Assembly (NCBI RefSeq): GCF_001005315.1
Contig: NZ_LBMG01000027.1
Span: forward strand, 30,415-94,414
DNA: 64,000 nucleotides
Reading direction: 5' to 3'
Source of the DNA: Kordia jejudonensis
GTDB lineage: Bacteria > Bacteroidota > Bacteroidia > Flavobacteriales > Flavobacteriaceae
Shown here: positions 17,835-27,201 of the stretch, piece by piece
Layout: every line of letters starts with the position of its first letter
Position numbering within the stretch: the first letter of the stretch is position 1
Made by a program: the position numbers and the translations under genes
Notes under the pieces: model-generated
The model's input: the letters and a program-made list of their open reading frames with translations, nothing else
The model's database searches: none
What the model was told of the DNA's origin: nothing

Positions 17835-18813
17835 CAGAAATAAAATACAAATCGCACTACTGATAGCACTTGGTCTATTTACGAGTTGTAGTAATGATGA
17901 TGACGATACCTCAAGAGGAAATTGGATAGAACGCTCCGTATTTGACGGAACACCTAGAAGCAATGCCGTTTCATTTATTATAAATGATTTTGGTTACATG
18001 GGAACAGGTTATGATGGTGATGATTACCTGAGCGATTTTTGGCAATACGATATGTCAGGCGATTTTTGGGTACAAAAAGCTACATTTCCAGGAGTTGCTA
18101 GAAGTTCAGCATCTGGTATTTCTATAGGAAACAAAGGATATATAGGACTTGGATATGACGGAGATAACGAATTGAATGACTTTTGGGAATATGACGTTGT
18201 CAGTAATGTTTGGACACAAAAAGCAGACTTTACAGGAACAGCGCGTTATGAAGCTGTAAGTTTTTCAGGAACAGATTTTGGATACATCGGAACTGGTTTT
18301 GATGGCGATAATGATAAAAAAGACTTTTGGCGCTACAATCCGCAAACAAACGATTGGACAGAATTAGTTGGCTTTGGTGGACAAAAGCGTAGAGGAGGAG
18401 TTACCTTCAAAATAGACAACAAAGTATATCTTGGAACAGGAGAAAGTAACGGGCTATTTGTAGATGACTTCTGGGAATTTGATCTTAGCAACGAACAATG
18501 GACAAAACTACGCGATTTAGATGACGATGATGACTATCGTGTGATGCGTTCGTTTGGAACAGGTTTTTCTATCAATGGCTTGGGTTATATTGCCACAGGT
18601 TACAATACAGGTGCAGTTGGTACAGTTTGGGAATACAGTCCTGGAACCGATACTTGGGAAGAAGTTACAGGCTTAGAAGCCACCATTCGTCAAGATGCCA
18701 TAAGTTTTTCAAATGGAACTCGTGGATTGGTATTATTAGGAAGAGCAGGAAATCTTTATTTAGACGACAACTACGAATTATTTCCGCAAGAATTATACAA
18801 TGAAGATGATTAG
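17827..18813 (+). CDS. Kelch-repeat surface lipoprotein
   Basis: A 328-aa protein. The lipoprotein cysteine in FTSCSNDDDDT is followed by an acidic run, the flavobacterial surface-export type. The body is five to six kelch repeats of about 48 residues, each with the pattern GYIGTGYDGD...DFWEYD...W. It forms a beta-propeller, probably for binding or adhesion at the cell surface. It is translationally coupled to the barrel protein upstream. Confidence 0.87.
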   Translation: MINRNKIQIALLIALGLFTSCSNDDDDTSRGNWIERSVFDGTPRSNAVSFIINDFGYMGTGYDGDDYLSDFWQYDMSGDFWVQKATFPGVARSSASGISIGNKGYIGLGYDGDNELNDFWEYDVVSNVWTQKADFTGTARYEAVSFSGTDFGYIGTGFDGDNDKKDFWRYNPQTNDWTELVGFGGQKRRGGVTFKIDNKVYLGTGESNGLFVDDFWEFDLSNEQWTKLRDLDDDDDYRVMRSFGTGFSINGLGYIATGYNTGAVGTVWEYSPGTDTWEEVTGLEATIRQDAISFSNGTRGLVLLGRAGNLYLDDNYELFPQELYNEDD

Positions 18814-18864
18814 TTTTTAAAGTAAGTATCCTTTAAGTGGTTTGTTAGATACTTGCAATTTCAG

Positions 18865-18900
18865 GCATCCTAATTATATAAAATTAGGATGCTGTTTTTT
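18865..18900 (+). terminator. Intrinsic terminator after the kelch gene
   Basis: A perfect 11-bp stem (18865-18875 with 18882-18892), a 6-nt loop and a T-run from 18893. It lies inside the open frame upstream of the DUF4907 gene, which excludes the more upstream starts of that gene. Confidence 0.88.
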
Positions 18901-18913
18901 AAAAAATACATAT

Positions 18914-19234
18914 GTGAATTATTTTAAATACAAATTTTTGATCATTGTCCTCATCCTTTGTTTCGGATGCAAAATGGACAATCACGGCGTTACTTCAGAA
19001 GTAATTGCCTTAACAAAGGGTTTTGGATATCAAATAAAGATGGACAATAAAATTGTGATTCAACAAAAATTTATTCCTGTCGTAGCAGGAAATAAGCCTT
19101 TTTGTACAAAGGAAGATGCCGAAAAAACTGCCAAATTAGTCGTCTCAAAAATAACACAAAAAAAAGGACCTACCGTAACGATAGAAGAACTGGAAAATCT
19201 AGAAATTAATTTTAATTGTTTACATTTACAATGA
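18914..19234 (+). CDS. DUF4907 lipoprotein
   Basis: Start chosen at GTG 18914: the open frame extends upstream to 18842, but that part contains a terminator hairpin. From GTG the 106-aa product begins with a clean lipoprotein signal (FLIIVLILCFGC). The mature part, GYQIKMDNKIVIQQKFIPVV...FCTKEDAEKTAKLVV, fits DUF4907, a short Bacteroidota family of unknown function. The histidine kinase gene follows 11 nt downstream. Confidence 0.7.
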   Translation: MNYFKYKFLIIVLILCFGCKMDNHGVTSEVIALTKGFGYQIKMDNKIVIQQKFIPVVAGNKPFCTKEDAEKTAKLVVSKITQKKGPTVTIEELENLEINFNCLHLQ

Positions 19235-19245
19235 ACTAAAACAGC

Positions 19246-20244
19246 TTGGGAGAATATATAAAACATAAAAAACAATTTGTCATTCACTTTCTGACATGGA
19301 TATTTTTTCTCACGATAATTTTGACACAATTATATGTAGAGCGAGGTGCATTTCCAGAAGACTTCTTTGCACGTATTCTTTTAAAAATAATAACATTTTA
19401 TATCAACTATATATTCTTAGTTCCGTTATTACTATTCAAAAAGAAGCATTTTTTTTACTTTTTGTTAGTCGCAGTTTTGCTAACCGTCAACTTTCTGTTT
19501 GATTATTACATTTTAGAGCGGCCTGATTTTGTCATAAACAATTTAGATACATTGCCAAAATCAATTCCAGTACTATTTACGTCTATGTTTATCATTGTAA
19601 GTACAAGTATCAAAATATATGAAGTGTGGAAAGATGATGACGATACCAAAAAAGAAATAGTGGCAACGCAGAACTTATCAGAACTCGAAGCTTTAAAAAA
19701 TCAACTAAGTCCGCACTTTTTATTCAATTCATTAAACAGTATATATTCGCTTACGCGAAAAAAATCTAATGATGCTCCTGAAGCTGTCATTACACTTTCT
19801 GAACTCATGCGGTATATGTTGTATCAGGCGGATGATGAGTTTGTGTTGTTGCAACAAGAATTGGATTACATTCAAAACTATATAAAATTACAACGCTTGC
19901 GAATTGCAAACAATGAAAACGTACGGATCAACATTCACGGTTCGATATCTTCGCAAAAAATTCGTCCATTGCTCTTTATCTCTTTCATTGAAAATGCATT
20001 CAAATATGGAACAGATTTCAAAGGCAATACAGAAGTAAAAATTGAAATAAGTATTGACAATGATGAACTTTATTTTATGTGCAGTAATATCATTGGAGAT
20101 AGTAATGTAGACAAGGAAAACTCTGGAATTGGTTTACAAAATACCATAGATCGTTTGCAACTATTATATCCTGAACGACATAGTTTAGATATAATGGAAG
20201 AAAATGAACAATTTACTGTCAAATTATCGCTAAAACTTGATTAA
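19246..20244 (+). CDS. LytS-like sensor histidine kinase
   Basis: A 332-aa kinase with four predicted membrane helices in residues 10-125, then the His_kinase block LSPHFLFNSLNSIYSL with the phospho-acceptor His near 157, and a C-terminal HATPase domain (FIENAFKYG, GIGLQNTIDRL). It autophosphorylates in response to an unknown envelope signal and passes the phosphate to the LytTR regulator encoded 1 nt downstream. The frame is closed by a stop at 19237, so TTG 19246 is the likely start. Confidence 0.9.
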   Translation: MGEYIKHKKQFVIHFLTWIFFLTIILTQLYVERGAFPEDFFARILLKIITFYINYIFLVPLLLFKKKHFFYFLLVAVLLTVNFLFDYYILERPDFVINNLDTLPKSIPVLFTSMFIIVSTSIKIYEVWKDDDDTKKEIVATQNLSELEALKNQLSPHFLFNSLNSIYSLTRKKSNDAPEAVITLSELMRYMLYQADDEFVLLQQELDYIQNYIKLQRLRIANNENVRINIHGSISSQKIRPLLFISFIENAFKYGTDFKGNTEVKIEISIDNDELYFMCSNIIGDSNVDKENSGIGLQNTIDRLQLLYPERHSLDIMEENEQFTVKLSLKLD

Positions 20245-20245
20245 G

Positions 20246-20968
20246 ATGAAATGTATTATTATTGATGATGAACCGCTAGCAATTGACATCATAGAATCGT
20301 ATTTATTACAAATTGGCGGTATTGAAATTGTAGCAAAATGTACAAATCCACTTGATGCGATTACAATGTTAAACAAAAATCAAGTCGATTTGGTGTTTCT
20401 AGACATTCAAATGCCCAATCTTACAGGAATTGATTTGGTAGAAACCATTCACAACATTCCACAATTTATCTTTACTACGGCATATCCGCAATATGCTTTA
20501 GACGCGTTTAACCTTAACGCAACAGATTATTTAGTAAAGCCAATTCCATTACATCGGTTTCTAAAAGCTGTATCGAAAGCCAAAGAAAAATACGAACTAG
20601 AGCATAAAGAACGTCCAAATTTAGTCCCTATAAGTCCAGAAGAAGCAACACCTACCAATGATTTCATTTTTGTAAAATCGGAATATGAAAACATAAAAAT
20701 TGATGTCAATGATATAAAATACATTCAAGGATTAAAGGATTATATCAAAATACATTTAAAACAAAGCAACAAACCTGTATTAACACTGTCTAACTTCAAA
20801 GTGATTCAGGATAAATTACCAAACCATTTCATTCGTGTACATCGTTCATTTATCGTCAATATAAACTACATACGAGCAGTGCAAAAAACAAAAATTGTCA
20901 TAGATGATATTCGTATTCCTATTGGAGAAACCTATAAAAATGATGTCTTAGAACGCCTAGGAATTTAA
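20246..20968 (+). CDS. LytTR-family response regulator
   Basis: A 240-aa regulator, starting at ATG 20246. The receiver domain has the acidic pocket IIIDDEP, the phospho-acceptor Asp53 in LDIQMPN and a conserved KPI Lys. A C-terminal LytTR DNA-binding domain (about 140-240) is recognised by FIFVKSEYENIKI, YIQGLKDYIKIH and FIRVHRSFIVN. It partners the upstream kinase. Targets are unknown; the adjacent envelope genes are candidates. Confidence 0.92.
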   Translation: MKCIIIDDEPLAIDIIESYLLQIGGIEIVAKCTNPLDAITMLNKNQVDLVFLDIQMPNLTGIDLVETIHNIPQFIFTTAYPQYALDAFNLNATDYLVKPIPLHRFLKAVSKAKEKYELEHKERPNLVPISPEEATPTNDFIFVKSEYENIKIDVNDIKYIQGLKDYIKIHLKQSNKPVLTLSNFKVIQDKLPNHFIRVHRSFIVNINYIRAVQKTKIVIDDIRIPIGETYKNDVLERLGI

Positions 20969-21060
20969 TCGCAACATTTGTTTTATAGACAAAAAACACT
21001 GGTTTGTATATACATTTGGAGGTTACGTATACTTTAATTTCAATAGCTTCAAAATCAGCG

Positions 21061-21068
21061 TATTTTTG
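21061..21068 (+). promoter_or_regulatory. Bacteroidota -7 promoter element (TATTTTTG)
   Basis: An exact TAnnTTTG element lies 16 nt before the ATG at 21085; no clear -33 TTG is at the usual spacing. Confidence 0.4.
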
Positions 21069-21084
21069 ATGCAAAATAGAAATT

Positions 21085-21474
21085 ATGAAGTATAAAATGA
21101 TAGCCATTTTAGTATTTTCAATCTTTACAACAACGGCTTTTTCGCAGTCAAGATTAGATAAAATGAAAGCAACTCCTGCATCAAAAATGGCAGCGAAGCT
21201 AACTTCCATGTTACAAGAAAAACTTTCACTAACAGACGCCCAAGTTGAGAAAGTATCGCCCATATATTTAGAAGATGCTAAAAAGAAAAAAGTACTTATG
21301 GAAGATTTTTCCATTTTTACCGTCAGGGGAAAAATGAAAAAAATAAACAAAGCCACAGCAAGTAAACTAAAAGGCATTTTGACTTCCGAACAAATGCAGC
21401 GCTATGAAGATAGTGTTGAAGCGGAAATTCAAAAAGAATTTAAAGCTTGGATTGACGATCAAAACATAATTTAA
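21085..21474 (+). CDS. Spy/CpxP-like periplasmic protein
   Basis: A 129-aa protein with a signal peptide (FTTTAFSQ) and an otherwise all-helical mature part. It carries the LSLTDAQVEKV and LTSEQMQRYED motifs that echo the LTxxQ repeats of Spy/CpxP. Family members are periplasmic chaperones or stress sensors. It precedes an RND efflux operon in the same direction, with a hairpin between, so joint envelope-stress expression is plausible. Confidence 0.6.
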   Translation: MKYKMIAILVFSIFTTTAFSQSRLDKMKATPASKMAAKLTSMLQEKLSLTDAQVEKVSPIYLEDAKKKKVLMEDFSIFTVRGKMKKINKATASKLKGILTSEQMQRYEDSVEAEIQKEFKAWIDDQNII

Positions 21475-21493
21475 TTACCAAGTATTCCACCTT

Positions 21494-21526
21494 GAAGCGT
21501 TTGTAAGCTGCAAACGCTTCTTTCTC
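21494..21526 (+). terminator. Hairpin between the Spy-like gene and the efflux operon
   Basis: A perfect 10-bp stem (21494-21503 with 21511-21520), a 7-nt loop and then TTTCTC. The weak T-run makes it a partial terminator, attenuator or RNA-processing site rather than a certain stop. Confidence 0.5.
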
Positions 21527-21543
21527 AAACAAACAGCTCTCAC

Positions 21544-22653
21544 ATGCGTAAAATAATTATTAGTGCCGTGAGTATCGTACTGATACTCATAGGATACTTT
21601 TTGTTCAATTCGTTGAGCGAAACAAAAAAAGAAGAAGCAATAGAACCCGTAAATAGTACCAAAATGGTATTCATAGAAACGGTAAAAAATACAAGTGTTC
21701 CCATTACTGTACAAGCAAACGGAACTTTAGTTGCCAAAAATAAAATAGAACTCTACACAGAAGTACAAGGATTACTACAAACGGCAGGAAAAGATTTTCG
21801 TCCCGGTGTTACATTTGAAAAAGGAGAAATTATCTTCAAAGTCAATAGTGATGAATTTTACGCAACGATACTAGCACAACGAAGCAATTTGCAAAATATC
21901 ATCGCAAGTATAATGCCCGATTTACGATTAGACTATCCAATAGCATACAAAAACTGGTATGCGTATTTAAAAGCTTTCGATGTAAATAAAACGACTGCAA
22001 AACTTCCCAAAACAACAACCGATCAAGAAGAATTATTCGTTACAGCAAAAAACATCTACAACACATATTACACCATTAAAAACTTAGAACAGCGTTTATT
22101 AAAATATAGGCTTCGCGCACCTTTCAATGGAATAATTACCGAAACAAACGTTACCAAAGGCGCATTGATACGATCTGGACAAAAAATAGGAGAATTTATA
22201 AATCCAGCTGTTTATGAACTTGAAGTTGCCATAAACTCTGCGTATGTAAACCTGTTGGAAAAAGGAAAAACCGTAGCTCTTAAAAATCTGGAAATTAATC
22301 AAGAATATGATGGAAAAATAACGCGTATCAACGGACGATTGGATCAAGACACACAAACAGTTACTATTTTCATTGAAGTACAAAACAAACAACTCCGAGA
22401 AGGCATGTACCTTGAAGCAAATGTACCTATCCGCGAAGAAGCAAATGCTTATACAATAGACCGTTCTTTACTGGTAGACAATACAAAAGTGTACATCGTA
22501 AAAAATAATCAGCTCGATTTGGTTACGGTAACACCAATTCATTCCAGCAATGATAGTGTTATTGTCAAAGGATTAGAAGACGGTACAGAAGTACTCACAC
22601 AAGTATTGCCTGGCGCATACAAAGGACTTACGGTAACTCCTGTAAAACAATAA
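21544..22653 (+). CDS. RND efflux periplasmic adaptor (HlyD/AcrA family)
   Basis: A 369-aa protein with an N-terminal membrane anchor (SIVLILIGYFLF), a split lipoyl/barrel-sandwich domain (ANGTLVAKNKIELYTEVQG... and RLRAPFNGIITETNVTKGA), a short helical hairpin between them and a beta-barrel domain. It connects the inner-membrane pump to the outer-membrane channel. It is the first gene of the tripartite operon; the permease begins 3 nt after its stop. Confidence 0.9.
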   Translation: MRKIIISAVSIVLILIGYFLFNSLSETKKEEAIEPVNSTKMVFIETVKNTSVPITVQANGTLVAKNKIELYTEVQGLLQTAGKDFRPGVTFEKGEIIFKVNSDEFYATILAQRSNLQNIIASIMPDLRLDYPIAYKNWYAYLKAFDVNKTTAKLPKTTTDQEELFVTAKNIYNTYYTIKNLEQRLLKYRLRAPFNGIITETNVTKGALIRSGQKIGEFINPAVYELEVAINSAYVNLLEKGKTVALKNLEINQEYDGKITRINGRLDQDTQTVTIFIEVQNKQLREGMYLEANVPIREEANAYTIDRSLLVDNTKVYIVKNNQLDLVTVTPIHSSNDSVIVKGLEDGTEVLTQVLPGAYKGLTVTPVKQ

Positions 22654-22656
22654 CAC

Positions 22657-25600
22657 ATGCGAAAACTCATTACATATTTTATAAAATATCCAGTAGCGGT
22701 AAACATCATTATCATTGCATTTGTGGTATTGGGTTATATGGGATATTCCAATCTAAAAACATCTTTCTTTCCACAAACACCTACCAATATAGTATCAATA
22801 GCTGTAGTGTATCCAGGTGCTTCGCCAAAAGAAGTAGAAGAAGGAGTCGTATTACCTATAGAAAACAATCTTACAGGTGTTGTTGGTGTTGATCGAGTCA
22901 CTTCACAATCATCCGAAAATGCGGCTTCCATCATGGTAGAAATATACCGAGATTACGACATAGATGTTGTATTGGCAGATATTAAAAATGCAGTTGACAA
23001 AGTGCCCAACTATCCCGTAGGAATGGAACCGCCAGTTATTGCAAAGCTAGAAAACATAGCAAAATCAATAAGCTTTGCCATCAGTGGAGACGAAATTCCA
23101 TTGCGTAGACTCAAAGAAACAGCACGGAAAATAGAATCTGATCTCTTACGAATGGACGGAATTTCACAAGTTGTTCTCTCTGGCTTTCCCGATGAAGAAA
23201 TAGAAATTTCAGTACGCGAAAATGATCTCAGAGCATACAACCTAACATTTCAAGACATCTCCAATGCCGTTTCAAAAACGAGCATTATCACTACAGGAGG
23301 TTCCGTAAAAACGAATGCTGAAGAATATCTAATTAGAGCAAAAAATAGAGCATATACTGCAAAATACTTAGAAAATGTAGTTGTAAAAGCCAATGTGAAT
23401 GGAAACAGTATTCTACTAAAAGACATTGCCGTCATCAAAGATCAATTCAATGAATCGCCCAATGCTACATTTTACAATGGAAATAGTGCCGTAAACATTG
23501 ACATCAGTAATACAAACAATGAAGATTTATTGCAAACGGCAGAAAAAGTGCGTGCATACATAAAAGCATTCAACGAAGCCAGCGAAGGCATCAAACTATC
23601 TATTACGTTTGATACGTCTATCGTTTTAGAACAACGTACGGAACTATTATTCGAAAATGCCCTTATCGGGATGTTACTCGTATTTATATTTTTAGCATTA
23701 TTCTTAAAACCACGTTTAGCGTTTTGGGTTGCTTTTGGATTGCCTGTTTCCTTTTTAGGAATGTTTACATTCGTCGGTTATTTTGACATAACCATCAATG
23801 TATTATCATTATTCGGAATGATCATCGTAATTGGAATTCTGGTAGATGATGGAATCGTAATTGCAGAAAATATTTATAGTGAATTTGAAAAAGGAAAATC
23901 GCCAATAAAAGCCGCTATCGATGGTACTATGCAAGTTGTGCCAGCAATAGTTTCTGCGATAATTACCACTGTACTTGCTTTTAGTATATTTCTCTTTTTA
24001 GATGGAAATATAGGCGCCATATTTGGAGAAGTTACCATAGTTGTAGCTGTGACACTGATAATTTCATTAATAGAAGCGCTAATAATTCTGCCAGCACATA
24101 TTGCGCATTCAAAAGCATTAAAAAAAGACCAAAAACCAAACTACTTCAGTGCATTCGCAGAAAAATCGATGCACTATATTAAAACAAAATTATATACACC
24201 TGCAATTAATTTCTTTTTGGAAAGTGTATACACAAAAATTTTAGGTTTAGTCATTCCAGTAGTATTATTTGTAATCACTATTGGCGCCATGAATGGAAAA
24301 ATTATACAATTTACATTCTTTCCGCCAGTAGCAAGCGAAGCAGTAAATATTACGCTTTCCATGCCAGAAGGAACCAATGAAAAAATCACAGATTCCTTAG
24401 CACAAAGAATAGAAAATGCTGTTTGGAAAGTGAATAAACAATTTTCAGCATCAGACAATTCAGAAGAACAAGCAGTACTCAACGTTATCAAAACAATTGG
24501 ACCAGGAACGGCAAATGCTACAGTTTTGGTAAACCTATTGCCTGGCGAATTACGAGATTTCTCTGCGGATGAAATATCACTCAAATTTCAAGAAGAAGTT
24601 GGAGAAATTTACGGTGCAGAACAATTAATTTTCGGCTCAGGAACTTCTTTTAGAGGAAAACCAATTTCTGTTTCACTTGTCAGTGATAACATTGACGATT
24701 TGCGCCAAGCAAAAAAAATGGTAAAAGAATTTATAGAAAAAAACCCCAAAGTTACAGGTGTTGTCGATACAGATCCTGAAGGTATAAAAGAAATAAAAAT
24801 TGAACTCAAAGACAACGCTTACAGTCTTGGTATTATGCTTTCAGATGTTATGACACAAGTGCGAAATGGCTTTTTCGGTGCAGAAATTCAGCGTTTTCAA
24901 CGTGGTAAAGATGAAATTCGTGTTTGGACTCGTTATACACGAGAAGAAAGAGCTTCCATAAAGAATCTGGAAAATATGCAACTAACAACGCCAGCGGGTA
25001 ACAGAGTCGCTTTTTCAGAAATAGCCACCTATACCATTGAGCGTGGCGAAGTCTCAATAAACCATTTAGTAGGCTTGCGCGAAGTACGTGTAGATGCAGA
25101 TTTAAAAAATCCAAAAGACAGTGCCATAGACATTTTACAAAGTATAGAAGCTGACATAATGCCCAAAGTAATTGAAAAATATCCGAGTGTATCGCAACTT
25201 TTTGAAGGTCAAAACAGAGAAGCACAAAAAGTAGTAGATTCTATCCTGTATGTAGGTCCAATATTTTTACTTTTAATCTACATCGTCATTGTATTTACAT
25301 TTCGCTCTTACAGTCAACCATTTATATTACTAGTCATCATTCCATTTAGTTTTATTGGAGTTGCATGGGGACATTATATTCACGGTTTCCCAATCAATAT
25401 TTTATCGATGTTAGGCATCATTGCATTGGTTGGAATTGTCGTTAACGACGGACTTGTTTTTATCACAAAACTCAACAGTTTTCTAAAAGAAGGCATGTTG
25501 TACAAAGAAGCCGTTATTGAAGCTGGAAAATCACGTTTCAGAGCTATTTTCCTTACGTCAATTACGACAGTTGCAGGATTGGCTCCTTTAATATTTGAAA

Positions 25601-25821
25601 CAAGCAGACAAGCACAGTTTTTAATTCCTATGGCGATCTCTATTGCCTATGGAATCACAATTGCAACCGTATTAACCTTATTCACGCTTCCAATACTACT
25701 ATCATTTTTTAATGCTGGAAAAGTACATGTAAGTTGGTTTTGGAATGGTAAGAAACCAACGAATGAAGCTGTAGAACGTGCAATTATTGAAATGGAAAGC
25801 GAACGTGAAAATTTAGACTAA
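22657..25821 (+). CDS. RND efflux permease (AcrB/MexB-like)
   Basis: A 1054-aa inner-membrane proton-driven pump of standard length. It shows the N-terminal helix TYFIKYPVAVNIIIIAFV, the SIAVVYPGASPKEVEEGVVLPIE porter segment, transmembrane blocks at about 335-500 and 860-1025, and the proton-relay motif GILVDDGIVIAENIY in TM4. The second-half GIVVNDGLVFITKL is its counterpart. The substrate range is unknown; the sequence style is of the hydrophobe/amphiphile group. The outer-membrane factor gene follows directly. Confidence 0.93.
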   Translation: MRKLITYFIKYPVAVNIIIIAFVVLGYMGYSNLKTSFFPQTPTNIVSIAVVYPGASPKEVEEGVVLPIENNLTGVVGVDRVTSQSSENAASIMVEIYRDYDIDVVLADIKNAVDKVPNYPVGMEPPVIAKLENIAKSISFAISGDEIPLRRLKETARKIESDLLRMDGISQVVLSGFPDEEIEISVRENDLRAYNLTFQDISNAVSKTSIITTGGSVKTNAEEYLIRAKNRAYTAKYLENVVVKANVNGNSILLKDIAVIKDQFNESPNATFYNGNSAVNIDISNTNNEDLLQTAEKVRAYIKAFNEASEGIKLSITFDTSIVLEQRTELLFENALIGMLLVFIFLALFLKPRLAFWVAFGLPVSFLGMFTFVGYFDITINVLSLFGMIIVIGILVDDGIVIAENIYSEFEKGKSPIKAAIDGTMQVVPAIVSAIITTVLAFSIFLFLDGNIGAIFGEVTIVVAVTLIISLIEALIILPAHIAHSKALKKDQKPNYFSAFAEKSMHYIKTKLYTPAINFFLESVYTKILGLVIPVVLFVITIGAMNGKIIQFTFFPPVASEAVNITLSMPEGTNEKITDSLAQRIENAVWKVNKQFSASDNSEEQAVLNVIKTIGPGTANATVLVNLLPGELRDFSADEISLKFQEEVGEIYGAEQLIFGSGTSFRGKPISVSLVSDNIDDLRQAKKMVKEFIEKNPKVTGVVDTDPEGIKEIKIELKDNAYSLGIMLSDVMTQVRNGFFGAEIQRFQRGKDEIRVWTRYTREERASIKNLENMQLTTPAGNRVAFSEIATYTIERGEVSINHLVGLREVRVDADLKNPKDSAIDILQSIEADIMPKVIEKYPSVSQLFEGQNREAQKVVDSILYVGPIFLLLIYIVIVFTFRSYSQPFILLVIIPFSFIGVAWGHYIHGFPINILSMLGIIALVGIVVNDGLVFITKLNSFLKEGMLYKEAVIEAGKSRFRAIFLTSITTVAGLAPLIFETSRQAQFLIPMAISIAYGITIATVLTLFTLPILLSFFNAGKVHVSWFWNGKKPTNEAVERAIIEMESERENLD

Positions 25822-25827
25822 AATAAC

Positions 25828-27138
25828 ATGAAAAACACACTATATATAGCAATGCTTTTGTTGATGATACTTCCTGCAAAAGCACAACAACTCTTAACGC
25901 AGGATGAAGCTATTCAGTATGTATTACAGCATAATTATGACGTGCGAGTTTCTGTAAACAACATCGAAGCAGCTTCAAATAATGCGAGTATCAACAATTC
26001 TGGATATTTGCCAACATTAAGTACTACAGGAAGCGCGAGTTACAATGTAAACGACACAGAATCTGAAACGCAAGAAGGAAATCCTATCAATATAGATGCA
26101 GCACAAGCCGAAAACTACAACGCTTCGTTGACACTGAATTATACAATTTTTGATGGTTTCAATAGAAAATATAACTACAAAAAGCTACAAGAAACTAAAA
26201 ATCTCACAGAATTACAGGCAAGACAAACTATTGAAAATGTATTGCTCCAAGTATATGCAAGCTATTTTGAAATTGCTCGTTTAACAGAAAATGCCGAAAT
26301 ACTACAAAAAACCTTAGACATTTCGCAAAAGCGTTTGCAACGAATAAATTATAGTTTTGAATTTGGGCAATCCACAAAACTAGATATTTTAACCGCTGAG
26401 GTCGATCGGAATAATGACAGTATAACGTACTTAGACAGTCAACGATTATTAAAAAATGCCAAACGTGATCTCAACATTTTAATGGGAAAAGATGTAGATG
26501 AAATAACCTATAAAGTTGACACACTAATTTCGTATGCTTTCGATTTAAAGTTGGACGAATTACAACGAGAAGCCATTCAAAATAATGTGCAATTGCTGCA
26601 AATAGAAAAAAACATTGCTGTAAATCAGTACGATATCAAAATTAACAAATCAGGTTGGTTACCAACAATTACGACAAATGGTTCGTATAATATCAACAAA
26701 TCTACAAGCGATCAAGCGTTTGCATTTGCCAGCCAAGTATCAAATGGATTTGGAGTTGGTATAAACATGTCATGGAATTTATTTGATGGTGGAAAAACCA
26801 AAACACGTGTGCAAAATGCTAAAATTACTCTTGACAGCGAGAATATTCGAAAAGAACAAACACAGCAACAACTAAAGCGTGACATCAGTAATACATGGGA
26901 AACGTATCAAAATGCTTTATATACATTGCGTGTTCAAGAAATGAACGTGCAAACCAACGAACGAAACTTTAGCAGAACTGAAGAACAATTCAAACTTGGA
27001 CAAATAAATACCATCGATTTTCGGCAAGCTCAAAATAATTTGCTAAACGCTAAACTCAATCTCAGTCAAGCAAAATACAATGCAAAAAACGCAGAATTAC
27101 AACTCTTACAACTTGCAGGACGTTTATTGAAAAAATAA
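25828..27138 (+). CDS. TolC-family outer-membrane efflux channel
   Basis: A 436-aa protein with a signal peptide (LPAKAQ) and two internally repeated halves of long coiled helices plus short barrel strands. LNYTIFDGFNRKYNYKKLQ and MSWNLFDGGKTKTRVQNAKI mark the repeat. The C-terminal half has FKLGQINTIDFRQAQNNLLNAK. It completes the tripartite pump with the adaptor and permease immediately upstream (6 nt from the permease). Confidence 0.92.
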   Translation: MKNTLYIAMLLLMILPAKAQQLLTQDEAIQYVLQHNYDVRVSVNNIEAASNNASINNSGYLPTLSTTGSASYNVNDTESETQEGNPINIDAAQAENYNASLTLNYTIFDGFNRKYNYKKLQETKNLTELQARQTIENVLLQVYASYFEIARLTENAEILQKTLDISQKRLQRINYSFEFGQSTKLDILTAEVDRNNDSITYLDSQRLLKNAKRDLNILMGKDVDEITYKVDTLISYAFDLKLDELQREAIQNNVQLLQIEKNIAVNQYDIKINKSGWLPTITTNGSYNINKSTSDQAFAFASQVSNGFGVGINMSWNLFDGGKTKTRVQNAKITLDSENIRKEQTQQQLKRDISNTWETYQNALYTLRVQEMNVQTNERNFSRTEEQFKLGQINTIDFRQAQNNLLNAKLNLSQAKYNAKNAELQLLQLAGRLLKK

Positions 27139-27201
27139 AATTAGGTAATACAGAATAAGTTGTTATCTTGAATCGTTATCAAAACATTCAAGTTACCATT
27201 T

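Noticed and set aside
18842..18913. Upstream extension of the DUF4907 gene
   Set aside because: The extra 24 codons contain a perfect terminator hairpin and break the lipoprotein signal; GTG at 18914 fits better.
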